Positions 9,701 through 20,130 of a DNA stretch of 64,000 bases are shown one piece after another. Source of the DNA: Variovorax jilinensis (GTDB lineage: Bacteria > Pseudomonadota > Gammaproteobacteria > Burkholderiales > Burkholderiaceae_C); contig NZ_JASZYQ010000003.1 of assembly GCF_030316885.1 (NCBI RefSeq), forward strand, positions 248,001-312,000. The letters are read 5' to 3'. Within the stretch, counting starts at the first letter, position 1, and the number at the start of each line of letters is the position of its first letter. The notes under the pieces are model-generated. The model ran no database searches, had not been told where the DNA came from, and saw only the letters and a list, made by a program, of their open reading frames with translations. The position numbers and the translations under genes were made by a program.

Positions 9701-11893
9701 GGCGCGCGCGACCTCGGCGCAGAGCACCGGCATCGGGCCGTGGTCCGGGAAGTCTTCGAGGGCAACGCCGTACTTGCGCTGCCAGTTCGGATGCTCGGTG
9801 GTGGTGCCGGGCAGGTTGGGCTGCTCGATCTCGCCGAGCGCATCCTCGAGCTGCACCATCATCACGCTCGACGGTGCCGCCGCAAGGAAGCCATGCAGCA
9901 GCGCCACAGCGCGGTCGTCCAGGCTGCCGGCCTCGGCCGCCGCGAGGCTCGGGGCGGGCCAGTCGGCGTGACGGCGGGCGGCCTCGAGCAGCCGCGCGCG
10001 GTCTTCCATGCGCTGGCCTTCGTCGCGCACGAATTCGTCCGCATCGGCGATCAGGCCCAGTTCGCGCCGCACGAACAGGTCGTGCCCCGTCCACCAGCCG
10101 GCCAGGGTCGGAAGGTCGTGGGTGCTGACCGCGACCACGGCCTCGCGCGGGTAGTCGGCCGGCGCACGGAAGGCACCGGCGGCGTCGCGCTCGAAGTACA
10201 GCAGGCGGTAGGAAAGCACGCCATGGCGGCGCAGCGCGTCGCGCATCGCATCGGGCACGGTGCCGAGGTCCTCGCCGATCACGAGGCAGCAATGGCGCCG
10301 GCTCTCGAGGGCGAGGATCGCGAACAGTTCGTCGACCGGATAGTCCACGTAGCTGCCGTCGCGCGGGGTGCCCTGGCGCGGAATCCAGAACAGGCGCATC
10401 AGCATCATCACGTGGTCGATGCGGATCGCGCCGGCCCCGCGCATGTTGGCGCGCAGCGCCTCGATGAAGACCCGGTAGCCGTCCTCGCGCAGGCGATCGG
10501 GACGCAGGGGTGGCAGGCCCCAGTCCTGGCCCTCGGTGTTGAAGGCGTCGGGCGGCGCACCCACGCGGATGTCGAAGGCGAAGCTCGACCGATGGCGCCA
10601 GGCGTCCGATCCGCCACGGTCGACCGACACCGCGAGGTCGAGATAGAGGCCGATCGCCATGCCGAGTTCGGCGCAGCGCGCGCTGGCCGCCTCCAGCTGG
10701 CGCGCCGCCTGCCATTGCAGCCAGGCGTGGTAGCCGATGCGCTCGGTATGCAGGGCGGCAAAGGCGGCCACCGCGGGCGATGCGGGGTCGCGCAAGGCCT
10801 CGGGCCAGGCGGGCCAACCCCAGACTGCCGGATCGGCCGCATGCAGGTGCGCCTGCAGCGCCTCGAACAGCGCATGCTCGCGCAGCGCATCTCCCCCGCG
10901 GACACGGAAGGCTTCGAATGCGCGCACCTCGGCGTCTTCCGGCGCGCGCCGAAGAAAGGCGCGGTGCAGCTGTTCGAGCACCTCGTGCTTCGCAGCTGCG
11001 ACTCCTGCGTGGTCGATCGTGGGTGCCGCGCGCAACGCCGAGAGGCGCGACTGGAAGGCAGGCGCGCGCACCTGCTGCTGCAGCGTCTTCGACGCGAGGA
11101 AGTCCGGCACCGCTTCGACGTCGATGTAGAGCGGGTTGAGCTGTCCGCGTGACGAGGGGCTGTACGGGCTTCGATGGGCGGGGTTGTGCGGGAACAGGGC
11201 GTGCAGCGGGTTGAGGCCGATCACGTCGGCGCCCGCGCGGGCCGCCTGCACGACGAAGGCCGCAAGGTCGCCGAAGTCGCCGATGCCCCAGTTGCGCGTG
11301 CTGCGCAGCGCATGCAGCTGCAGCGTGAAGCCCCAGATGCGGCCACCGCCGGCCAACGCTTCGGGCTCGTGGCAGCGCGGGGGCGCGCAGACCAGCAAGC
11401 TCTCTCCGGGCAGGCCGGTGATGCTCAGGCGGTGGTAGCCCTCTGCCAGGGCCAGCGCGATCGGAAGGCGCAGCCGCCGGAACCGCACGCCATCGCATTC
11501 CGCCTCGGACTCCAGTGCCAGGCTCGCGACATCGGCCGTGCCTTCGTGGAAAGCGCCGCCTTCATCGACAAGACGCCATTCGACATGGGCGATCGATGCG
11601 GGCAGTTGCAAGCTGACCGTGAAATGCGCGCTGCCGGCCTCGACCAACTGCACCGGGGGCAGGACCCGGCGCCAGTCCTCGCGCTCCGCAGCCGCTTCGG
11701 CGCGTTCGTACGCAAAGGACTCGCGCGACGCATCGGCGCCCGGTACTGCGGCGGCGGGCAGCCAGCCGGCATCCCGCAGCAGGGCGGCGAGCGCCTCGGG
11801 CGCCACCGCCTGCCACTGGCCGAAGACGTCGTGATAGCCGCTCGCCACGCCATGGCGTACGCACAGGCGGCGCAGTGGCGCATGCTCATCCAT
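6752..11893 (-). CDS. malQ-treY: Fused 4-alpha-glucanotransferase / maltooligosyltrehalose synthase (MalQ-TreY)
   Basis: A single 1713-residue frame carries two GH enzymes. Residues 1 to about 740 are MalQ (GH77), which moves maltosyl chains between maltodextrins: nucleophile D493 in IRIDHV, acid E541 in VIGEDLGT, and STHDLPTLAGWW. From about residue 751 (MRVPRATYRLQLHSGFTFDD) to the end is TreY (GH13), which converts the reducing-end glucose of glucan to an alpha,alpha-1,1 linkage: D1076 in GLRIDHPDG, E in VVAEKI, STHDNKRSEDVR and the C-terminal YQGCELIDRSLVDPDNRRPV. No stop or frameshift separates the parts; the join is about 30 residues rich in Arg/Ala/Pro. The start ATG at 11893 overlaps the treZ end by 8 bases. 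Fused proteins of this type are known in proteobacteria, but separate genes are more usual. Confidence 0.93.
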   Translation of the reverse strand: MDEHAPLRRLCVRHGVASGYHDVFGQWQAVAPEALAALLRDAGWLPAAAVPGADASRESFAYERAEAAAEREDWRRVLPPVQLVEAGSAHFTVSLQLPASIAHVEWRLVDEGGAFHEGTADVASLALESEAECDGVRFRRLRLPIALALAEGYHRLSITGLPGESLLVCAPPRCHEPEALAGGGRIWGFTLQLHALRSTRNWGIGDFGDLAAFVVQAARAGADVIGLNPLHALFPHNPAHRSPYSPSSRGQLNPLYIDVEAVPDFLASKTLQQQVRAPAFQSRLSALRAAPTIDHAGVAAAKHEVLEQLHRAFLRRAPEDAEVRAFEAFRVRGGDALREHALFEALQAHLHAADPAVWGWPAWPEALRDPASPAVAAFAALHTERIGYHAWLQWQAARQLEAASARCAELGMAIGLYLDLAVSVDRGGSDAWRHRSSFAFDIRVGAPPDAFNTEGQDWGLPPLRPDRLREDGYRVFIEALRANMRGAGAIRIDHVMMLMRLFWIPRQGTPRDGSYVDYPVDELFAILALESRRHCCLVIGEDLGTVPDAMRDALRRHGVLSYRLLYFERDAAGAFRAPADYPREAVVAVSTHDLPTLAGWWTGHDLFVRRELGLIADADEFVRDEGQRMEDRARLLEAARRHADWPAPSLAAAEAGSLDDRAVALLHGFLAAAPSSVMMVQLEDALGEIEQPNLPGTTTEHPNWQRKYGVALEDFPDHGPMPVLCAEVARARPRRSPRTDAHAAQARGLPMRVPRATYRLQLHSGFTFDDAVRIVPYLERLGISHVYCSPIHRARPGSMHGYDVVAHDEINPELGGLAAFERLTQALKARGMGQLIDLVPNHMGVLGADNPWWNDVLENGRASRYARHFDIDWTPLTPHLAGKVLLPVLGDSYGEVLERGELKPVWRAEAGAFELHYFDHHFPLAPDSVAVLLEHACASLGDGDASDALAGIATALRHLPAMDHTKRRAVAERARDKELLKAQLAALAADRPAVAGAIGQAVQAWNDPDRLHRLLEAQAYRLAHWRVAADEINYRRFFDVNELAALRNERRPVFEATHAMALDLAARGWVDGLRIDHPDGLQDPAAYFERLQDGFVARAGLPARGIDADGRPDRPLYVVAEKIAAPHEDVPVTWAIHGTTGYRFANLANAVLLDERAAGRLRRIWRDFTGDGPSFEEIVYQSKREVARVTLASDLEVLSIALLTIAKGNRRTRDHSLNTLREVLAAVAASLAVYRTYNDERVAPQDERYVDQAIAAARDRLALPDDSVFGFVREALLGRAPGPARAARRQALRFARRFQQFSAPVAAKGVEDTAFYRYFPLASANEVGGEPDFLGVSVADFHEASSDRQRRWPQTMLATSTHDNKRSEDVRLRIDVLSEMPGLWRLALRRWSHFNAPLAAGVSSAHQYLLYQTLLGTLPAEPLDEALQEAYAERIVAYMHKAAREGKARTSWTRPDTAYEAALERFVRGVLAPREGNAFLADLGQVVGALDRYGALNGISLGLLKYGSPGVPDLYQGCELIDRSLVDPDNRRPVDYAERAILLDQFEALAASESPAALAAAVRGFALSAPDGRAKLWLIWRLLSLRRRRPLLFREGSYEPLEVRGEHAGHVIAFLRRHEGQVLVLIAVRLHAQLDRAAGGRQPPLGGKVWGDTRVLLPADLGAEALVDVLTGAAHPPFAGVVELAAVLRDFPGAALVGADTTSSEPSQAPRYR

Positions 11894-13781
11894 CGACGAA
11901 TTCCTCGAGCGCGGCGCAGACGCCGCCCGATGCCAGCCGCAGCATGTTGCCGGGGGCCGGCGAGGCGTCGCCATGCCGCAGGTGGATCACGCGGCCGGGC
12001 GGCCACGCGAGTTCCGCGTCGCCGCGGCCGAAGTTGGCCACCAGATGCAGGAAAGCCTGCGGCACCTTGCCGTCAGGGGCTCCATCGGCGTCCGTGCCGG
12101 GCGCGTCGAGCTGCCACACGAGGCGCAGCGCGTCGCCCTCGCAGGACCACTGGTGCGTGCGGCAGCCGGCGCCGAAGCGCGGCGTCAGTTCGACGCGCCG
12201 CACGCGCAGCAGCTCGCGCGTGAGTGCCAGGGCTTGCGCCTGGGTCGGCGCCTCGCGCTCGGCCGAGTCGAGCCGGGAAGCAGCGAAGGTGGCCTCGTCG
12301 TTGGGGTCGGGGATGCGCGCCTGCGCGGCCTGGTCGCCGAAGGATGCGAAGCGCCCGAACTCGCTGCGCCGGCCCGCGGTCACGGCCGCCGCCAGCTCGG
12401 GGCCGAAGTCGCAGAAGAACTGGAAGGGCGTCGTGGCTGCGTATTCCTCTCCCATGAACAGCATCGGCGTATGCGGAGACAGCAGCACGCAGCTGCGCGC
12501 TGCCAGCAAGCGCGCGGGATCGGCCAGCGCGTCGATGCGTTCTCCAAACGCGCGGTTGCCGACCTGGTCGTGGGTCTGAAGGAACGACACGAAGGCGCCG
12601 AGCGGCAGGTGGGTGCAGGGTTCGCCGCGCGGCTCGCCGCCTCGAAAATCCGAGGGCTGGCCGCTGTAGATGAAGCCCTGGGCCAGCGCGAGGCCGAATT
12701 GCTCGATGGGCCGCTGCGCATAGTCGGCGTAGTAGCCGTCGGCCTCGCCGGTCAGCAGCACATGCGCGGCGTGGTGCAGGTCGTCGTTCCACTGCGCGGT
12801 GGCCGCGAGCGGTTCGCCCTCGGCATCGCGCTCGAGCCGATGCGCCTCGTTGAGGTCGTTCTCGAGCACTACGTGCACCTGGCGCAGGCGACCCGGCCCC
12901 TGCCGCAGCGCGCTGCAGATCTCTTCGACGATGCCTGGCCTGGAGTCGTCCCGGATCGCATGCACCGCGTCCAGGCGCAGGCCGTCGAAGCCGTATTCCT
13001 CGATCCAGTAGAGCGCGTTGTGGACGAAGAAGTCGCGCACCGTGCGCGCCTCGGGTCCGTCGAAGTTGATTGCGGCGCCCCACGGCGTCTGGTGCGCGGC
13101 ATTGAAGAACTCGGGGCAGCAGGCATGCAGGTAGTTGCCTTCGGGACCGAAGTGGTTGTAGACCACATCGAGCAGCACCATCAGGCCCAGGCCGTGCGCG
13201 CGCTCGACGAAGCACTTGAGGTCTTCGGGCGTGCCGTAGCTGGTGTCGGGCGCGAAGGGCAGCACGCCGTCGTAGCCCCAGTTGCGCCGGCCCGGAAAGT
13301 CGGCAATCGGCATCAGCTCCACGGCCGTGATGCCGAGCTCGGCAAGGTCGGCCAGCCGGTCGCCGGCGGCGGCCAGCGTGCCCTGGGGGGTGAAGGTGCC
13401 CAGGTGCAGCTCGTAGACCACGGCCTCGTTCCAGGGCCGGCCAGTCCAGCTGTCGTCGGTCCAGTCGTGCGCGCGGGGATCGACCACCTCGCTCGGCCCG
13501 TGCACGTCGTCGGGGTTGCGCCGCGAAGCGGGATCGGGCACCCGCAGGCCGTCGGGCAGGCGCAGCCGGTAGCGGTCGCCGGCTGCGGCGTGGGGCAGGG
13601 TGGCCTCGTGCCAGCCGCCTTCGAGGCGCTGCATTGCATGGTCCTGCCAGCTTCCGCCGTCGCCGTCGCCGCGCGCGAGCTCGAGCACCACCTGCGGCAG
13701 CGAAGGCGCCCAGAGCCGGAAGCGCACGCCGCCGGCCTCGAGCAGCTCGGCCCCGAAGGGCATCGCGTGGACGCGCTTCAT
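11886..13781 (-). CDS. treZ: Maltooligosyltrehalose trehalohydrolase
   Basis: The 631-residue GH13 enzyme releases free trehalose from the trehalose-capped glucan made by TreY. The N-terminal beta domain is followed by the barrel with FPGRRNWGYDGV, DVVYNHFGPEGNYL, nucleophile D271 in FDGLRLDAVHAI and acid E307 in VVLENDLN. The transition-state residues in LQTHDQVGNRAFGERI are specific to TreZ. The start is the ATG at 13781, which overlaps the glgX stop (ATGA); about 26 open codons upstream lack similarity. Its stop lies 8 bases inside the malQ-treY start, so the TreY and TreZ activities are translationally linked. Confidence 0.95.
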   Translation of the reverse strand: MKRVHAMPFGAELLEAGGVRFRLWAPSLPQVVLELARGDGDGGSWQDHAMQRLEGGWHEATLPHAAAGDRYRLRLPDGLRVPDPASRRNPDDVHGPSEVVDPRAHDWTDDSWTGRPWNEAVVYELHLGTFTPQGTLAAAGDRLADLAELGITAVELMPIADFPGRRNWGYDGVLPFAPDTSYGTPEDLKCFVERAHGLGLMVLLDVVYNHFGPEGNYLHACCPEFFNAAHQTPWGAAINFDGPEARTVRDFFVHNALYWIEEYGFDGLRLDAVHAIRDDSRPGIVEEICSALRQGPGRLRQVHVVLENDLNEAHRLERDAEGEPLAATAQWNDDLHHAAHVLLTGEADGYYADYAQRPIEQFGLALAQGFIYSGQPSDFRGGEPRGEPCTHLPLGAFVSFLQTHDQVGNRAFGERIDALADPARLLAARSCVLLSPHTPMLFMGEEYAATTPFQFFCDFGPELAAAVTAGRRSEFGRFASFGDQAAQARIPDPNDEATFAASRLDSAEREAPTQAQALALTRELLRVRRVELTPRFGAGCRTHQWSCEGDALRLVWQLDAPGTDADGAPDGKVPQAFLHLVANFGRGDAELAWPPGRVIHLRHGDASPAPGNMLRLASGGVCAALEEFVDG

Positions 13782-15913
13782 GCCGCGCCCCGGCTGCGCC
13801 GCAGCAGCACCAGCGATCGGCCCTGCAGTGGGTACGAAGCCTCGGTCAGCTCGGCCCACAGGTCGCTTGCGCGCGCGGTGTCGATCAGGCGCGTCCAGCG
13901 TTCACCCGGCGGCGCCGGCATGCTGAAGGGCAGGGGCTCGTGGTAGGCGTTGAGCAGCAGCAGGAAGTCGTCGTCCTGCTGCGCCTCGCCGCGCGGGCCG
14001 ACGTCGGTGATGCCGGTGCCCGAGAACAGCATGCCGAGGCAGCGCACATGCTCGCCCCAGTCGTCCTGCGTCATCTCCCGCCCGTCCGGACGCAGCCAGA
14101 CCACGTCCTTGGTGGCGCCTTCGCCCGTTGGCTGACCGCGGAAGAAGCTGCGGCGCCGGAACGAAGGATGCTGGCGCCGGATGCGGATCAGCTCGGCGAC
14201 GAAGTCGCGCAGGGATTCCGCCTCGGGACGCGGGCTCCAGTCGATCCAGCCGAGCGGGTTGTCCTGGCAGTAGACGTTGTTGTTGCCCTGTTGCGTGTGG
14301 CCGCGCTCGTCACCGGCCAGCAGCATCGGCACGCCCTGCGACAGCAGCAGCGTGGCGAGGAAGTTGCGCTTCTGGCGTTCGCGCAGCGCGAGCACCTCGG
14401 CATCGTCGGTCGGGCCTTCGACGCCGCAGTTCCAAGACAGGTTGTTGCTGTTGCCGTCGCGGTTGTCCTCGCCGTTGGCCTCGTTGTGCTTGTCGTTGTA
14501 GGAGACCAGGTCGTGCAGCGTGAAGCCGTCGTGCGCGGTGATGAAATTGATGCTCGCATGCGGCCCCTTGCCCGACCAGCCGTAGAGATCCTGCGAGCCT
14601 CCGAGCCGATGGGCGACGTCGCCGGCCACGCCCGAATCTCCCTTCCACCAGCCACGCATGCCGTCGCGGTAGCGGTCGTTCCACTCCGCCCAGCCGGGCG
14701 GGAAGTTGCCCACCTGGTAGCCGCCATGGCCCAGGTCCCAGGGCTCGGCGATCAGCTTGACCTGGTTGAGCGTCGGGTCCTGCCGGATGGCATCGAAGAA
14801 GCCGCCGAGGTTCTCGACCTTGCCGGCCTCGCGCGCGAGCGCCGAGGCGAGATCGAAGCGGAAGCCGTCGACATGCATCTCCTCGGCCCAGTAGCGCAGC
14901 GAATCCATGACCAGCTGCAGCGCGCGCGGATGCTCGAGGTTGACCGTGTTGCCGCAGCCCGTGAAGTCGTCGTAGTAGCGCGGCTGCTCGGCATTGGCGA
15001 TGTAGTAGGAGGCGTTGTCGACGCCGCGCATCGACAATGTCGGCCCCAGGTGGTTGCCCTCGCAGGTGTGGTTGTAGACCACGTCGAGGATCACCTCGAT
15101 GCCGGCCGAGTGCAGCGTCTTGACCATGGTCTTGAATTCCTTCACCTTGCCCGAGGCGCTGTAGCGGTTCTCGGGCGCGAAGTAGCCGAGCGTGTTGTAG
15201 CCCCAGTAGTTCTGCAGGCCTTTTTCCGCCAGGTGGCGGTCGTTCAGGTAGGAATGCACGGGCAACAGCTCGAGCGTGGTCACGCCGAGTCGCTGCAGGT
15301 AGTCGATCACCGGTGCGCAGCCCAGCGCCGCGTAGGTGCCGCGCAGGTGCTCGGGAATGTCCGGGTGCTGCATCGTGAAGCCGCGCACGTGCAGCTCGTA
15401 GATCACCATGTCCTGCCACGGCACCTCGGGACGGCGGTCGTCGCCCCAGGTGAACGCGGTCTCGAGCACGCGGCCCTTGGGCATGAAGGCGGCGCTGTCG
15501 CGGCGGTCGAAGGAAAGATCCTGCCGCTTGCTGCCGAGCGCGTAGCCATAGAGCGCATCGCTCCAGCGCAATTCGCCGATCAGGTCCTTGGCGTAGGGAT
15601 CGAGCAGCAGCTTGTGGGGATTGAAGCGATGGCCCTGCTCGGGCTTGTACGGTCCGTGAATGCGCCAGCCGTAGGCCATGCCGGGCCGCGCCTCGGGCAG
15701 GTAGCAGTGCCACACATCGTTGGTGCGCTCGCGCACCTGGATGCGCTGGCGTTCATGACGGCCCTTGTCGTCGAAGATGCAGAGCTCCGCCTTGTCGGCG
15801 TGCTTGGAGAAGATCGCAAAGTTGACACCCTGGCCGTCCCAGGTGGCGCCGAGCGGATAGGGGCGGCCCGGCCAGACGGCACCAAGCGGGGGATGGGGAG
15901 GGCGCTTGCTCAT
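13778..15913 (-). CDS. glgX: Glycogen debranching enzyme GlgX
   Basis: The 711-residue isoamylase-type GH13 enzyme hydrolyses alpha-1,6 branch points of glycogen, giving linear chains that TreY and MalQ can use. An N-terminal CBM48-like part (GATWDGQGVNFAIFSKHADK) precedes the barrel: ILDVVYNHTCEG, nucleophile D354 in GFRFDLAS, acid E390 in LIAEPWDLG, and ITAHDGFTLHDLVSY. NEANGEDNRDG is typical of the GlgX/TreX group. The ATG at 15913 overlaps the upstream channel-like gene's stop (ATGA); the long open stretch before it is the shadow of that gene. Confidence 0.95.
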   Translation of the reverse strand: MSKRPPHPPLGAVWPGRPYPLGATWDGQGVNFAIFSKHADKAELCIFDDKGRHERQRIQVRERTNDVWHCYLPEARPGMAYGWRIHGPYKPEQGHRFNPHKLLLDPYAKDLIGELRWSDALYGYALGSKRQDLSFDRRDSAAFMPKGRVLETAFTWGDDRRPEVPWQDMVIYELHVRGFTMQHPDIPEHLRGTYAALGCAPVIDYLQRLGVTTLELLPVHSYLNDRHLAEKGLQNYWGYNTLGYFAPENRYSASGKVKEFKTMVKTLHSAGIEVILDVVYNHTCEGNHLGPTLSMRGVDNASYYIANAEQPRYYDDFTGCGNTVNLEHPRALQLVMDSLRYWAEEMHVDGFRFDLASALAREAGKVENLGGFFDAIRQDPTLNQVKLIAEPWDLGHGGYQVGNFPPGWAEWNDRYRDGMRGWWKGDSGVAGDVAHRLGGSQDLYGWSGKGPHASINFITAHDGFTLHDLVSYNDKHNEANGEDNRDGNSNNLSWNCGVEGPTDDAEVLALRERQKRNFLATLLLSQGVPMLLAGDERGHTQQGNNNVYCQDNPLGWIDWSPRPEAESLRDFVAELIRIRRQHPSFRRRSFFRGQPTGEGATKDVVWLRPDGREMTQDDWGEHVRCLGMLFSGTGITDVGPRGEAQQDDDFLLLLNAYHEPLPFSMPAPPGERWTRLIDTARASDLWAELTEASYPLQGRSLVLLRRSRGAA

Positions 15914-16740
15914 GGATGCGGTCGGTCGTCCTGCAAATTCTGCGCCGGACGATTCGACCAGGCGCTCGCCACCGAGCCACTGCCTTCGGCAGAGCTGGCG
16001 GGGTTCTGGAACGGGCTGGCGTCCCGGCGCGGGGGCGGCTCTTCCGGCACCGGGCTGCGGACCGCGACACCGGGTCGCTTGCGCGGCCACCACTCCTCGA
16101 TCCGGTCGGCCGCCCATTCCCTGCCCGCGAGGCCGAAGGCCAGGGCCAGCGCGAACACGACGCCGCCCAGGATGATCAGGAAACTCTGGCGCACGATGTC
16201 GCCGCCGATCTTGAGATGGTCGAGCGCGACCAGCACCACGAACAGCAGGATCGCGTACTGCGCCACCTTGCCGAGCAGAAGCGAGTCCTGCATGCCGGCG
16301 TTGCGCCCGTAGGTGGTGACGGCATCGCCCACGAACTTGGCGAAGTAGGCGCCGAAGGCCAGCACCAGCAACGCCACGAACACGTTCGGCACGAACCACA
16401 TCACGCGGCCCAGCAGATCGGTCACGTAGCTCAGGCCGAGACCGTTGAACGCCACCACCAGCGAGGCCAGGATCACCATCCAGTAGGCCAGCGCGCCGAA
16501 CACCGCGGTCGAATCCGAGACCATGCCGCCCTGGCGCAGGAAGTTGTCGATGCCGGCGCGCTCGGTCAGCACCGGGAAGTTGATGGCGTGCAGACCGCGG
16601 ATGACGGCGAAGCGCACCACCTTGGCGATCAGCCAGCCGGCGACGACCACCAGCAGGGCGAACACCAGCCGCGGCACGAAGGCGCCGATCTGGAAAAGGA
16701 AGGCGCGCAGCGGCTCGAAGTAGAAGGTGAGGGTGTCCAT
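15910..16740 (-). CDS. TM-helix repeat membrane protein, mechanosensitive-channel-like
   Basis: The 276-residue inner-membrane protein has about five hydrophobic helices, including LVFALLVVVAGWLIAKVVRF, AVFGALAYWMVILASLVVAF and FLIILGGVVFALALAFGLAG. The glycine/alanine pattern resembles the 'conserved TM helix' repeats of small MscS-related proteins such as CmpX. No typical MscS beta domain follows; the C-terminus is a soluble proline/arginine-rich tail of about 65 residues. It lies between treS and glgX in the trehalose/glucan block and overlaps glgX by 4 bp, so it is part of that operon. A role in solute or ion release during osmotic change is plausible but inferred from context only. Confidence 0.8.
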   Translation of the reverse strand: MDTLTFYFEPLRAFLFQIGAFVPRLVFALLVVVAGWLIAKVVRFAVIRGLHAINFPVLTERAGIDNFLRQGGMVSDSTAVFGALAYWMVILASLVVAFNGLGLSYVTDLLGRVMWFVPNVFVALLVLAFGAYFAKFVGDAVTTYGRNAGMQDSLLLGKVAQYAILLFVVLVALDHLKIGGDIVRQSFLIILGGVVFALALAFGLAGREWAADRIEEWWPRKRPGVAVRSPVPEEPPPRRDASPFQNPASSAEGSGSVASAWSNRPAQNLQDDRPHP

Positions 16741-16791
16741 GAATGCTCTCCGTCGGGTGGCGGTTCGGGTCGGGTCGGGCGGCCGGGTCGC
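16741..16791 (+). other. Spacer with five GGG runs, candidate G-quadruplex
   Basis: This 51-bp spacer between treS and the channel-like gene is the widest gap inside the trehalose/glucan block; every other junction is an overlap or at most 14 bp. Its top strand carries GGG runs beginning at 16755, 16767, 16772, 16777 and 16785, with TC loops between the middle runs. That meets the usual sequence pattern for an intramolecular G-quadruplex in DNA on the template strand for these leftward genes. The RNA would be C-rich. Whether it folds is not known. Confidence 0.4.
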
Positions 16792-20118
<3,327 letters not shown>

Positions 20119-20130
20119 GGGCTTGCGTTC

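Noticed and set aside
6689..11152. Rightward open frame of 1487 codons
   Set aside because: It is antisense to malQ-treY, has a repetitive Arg/His/Val/Gly composition typical of GC-rich shadow frames, and shows no domain.
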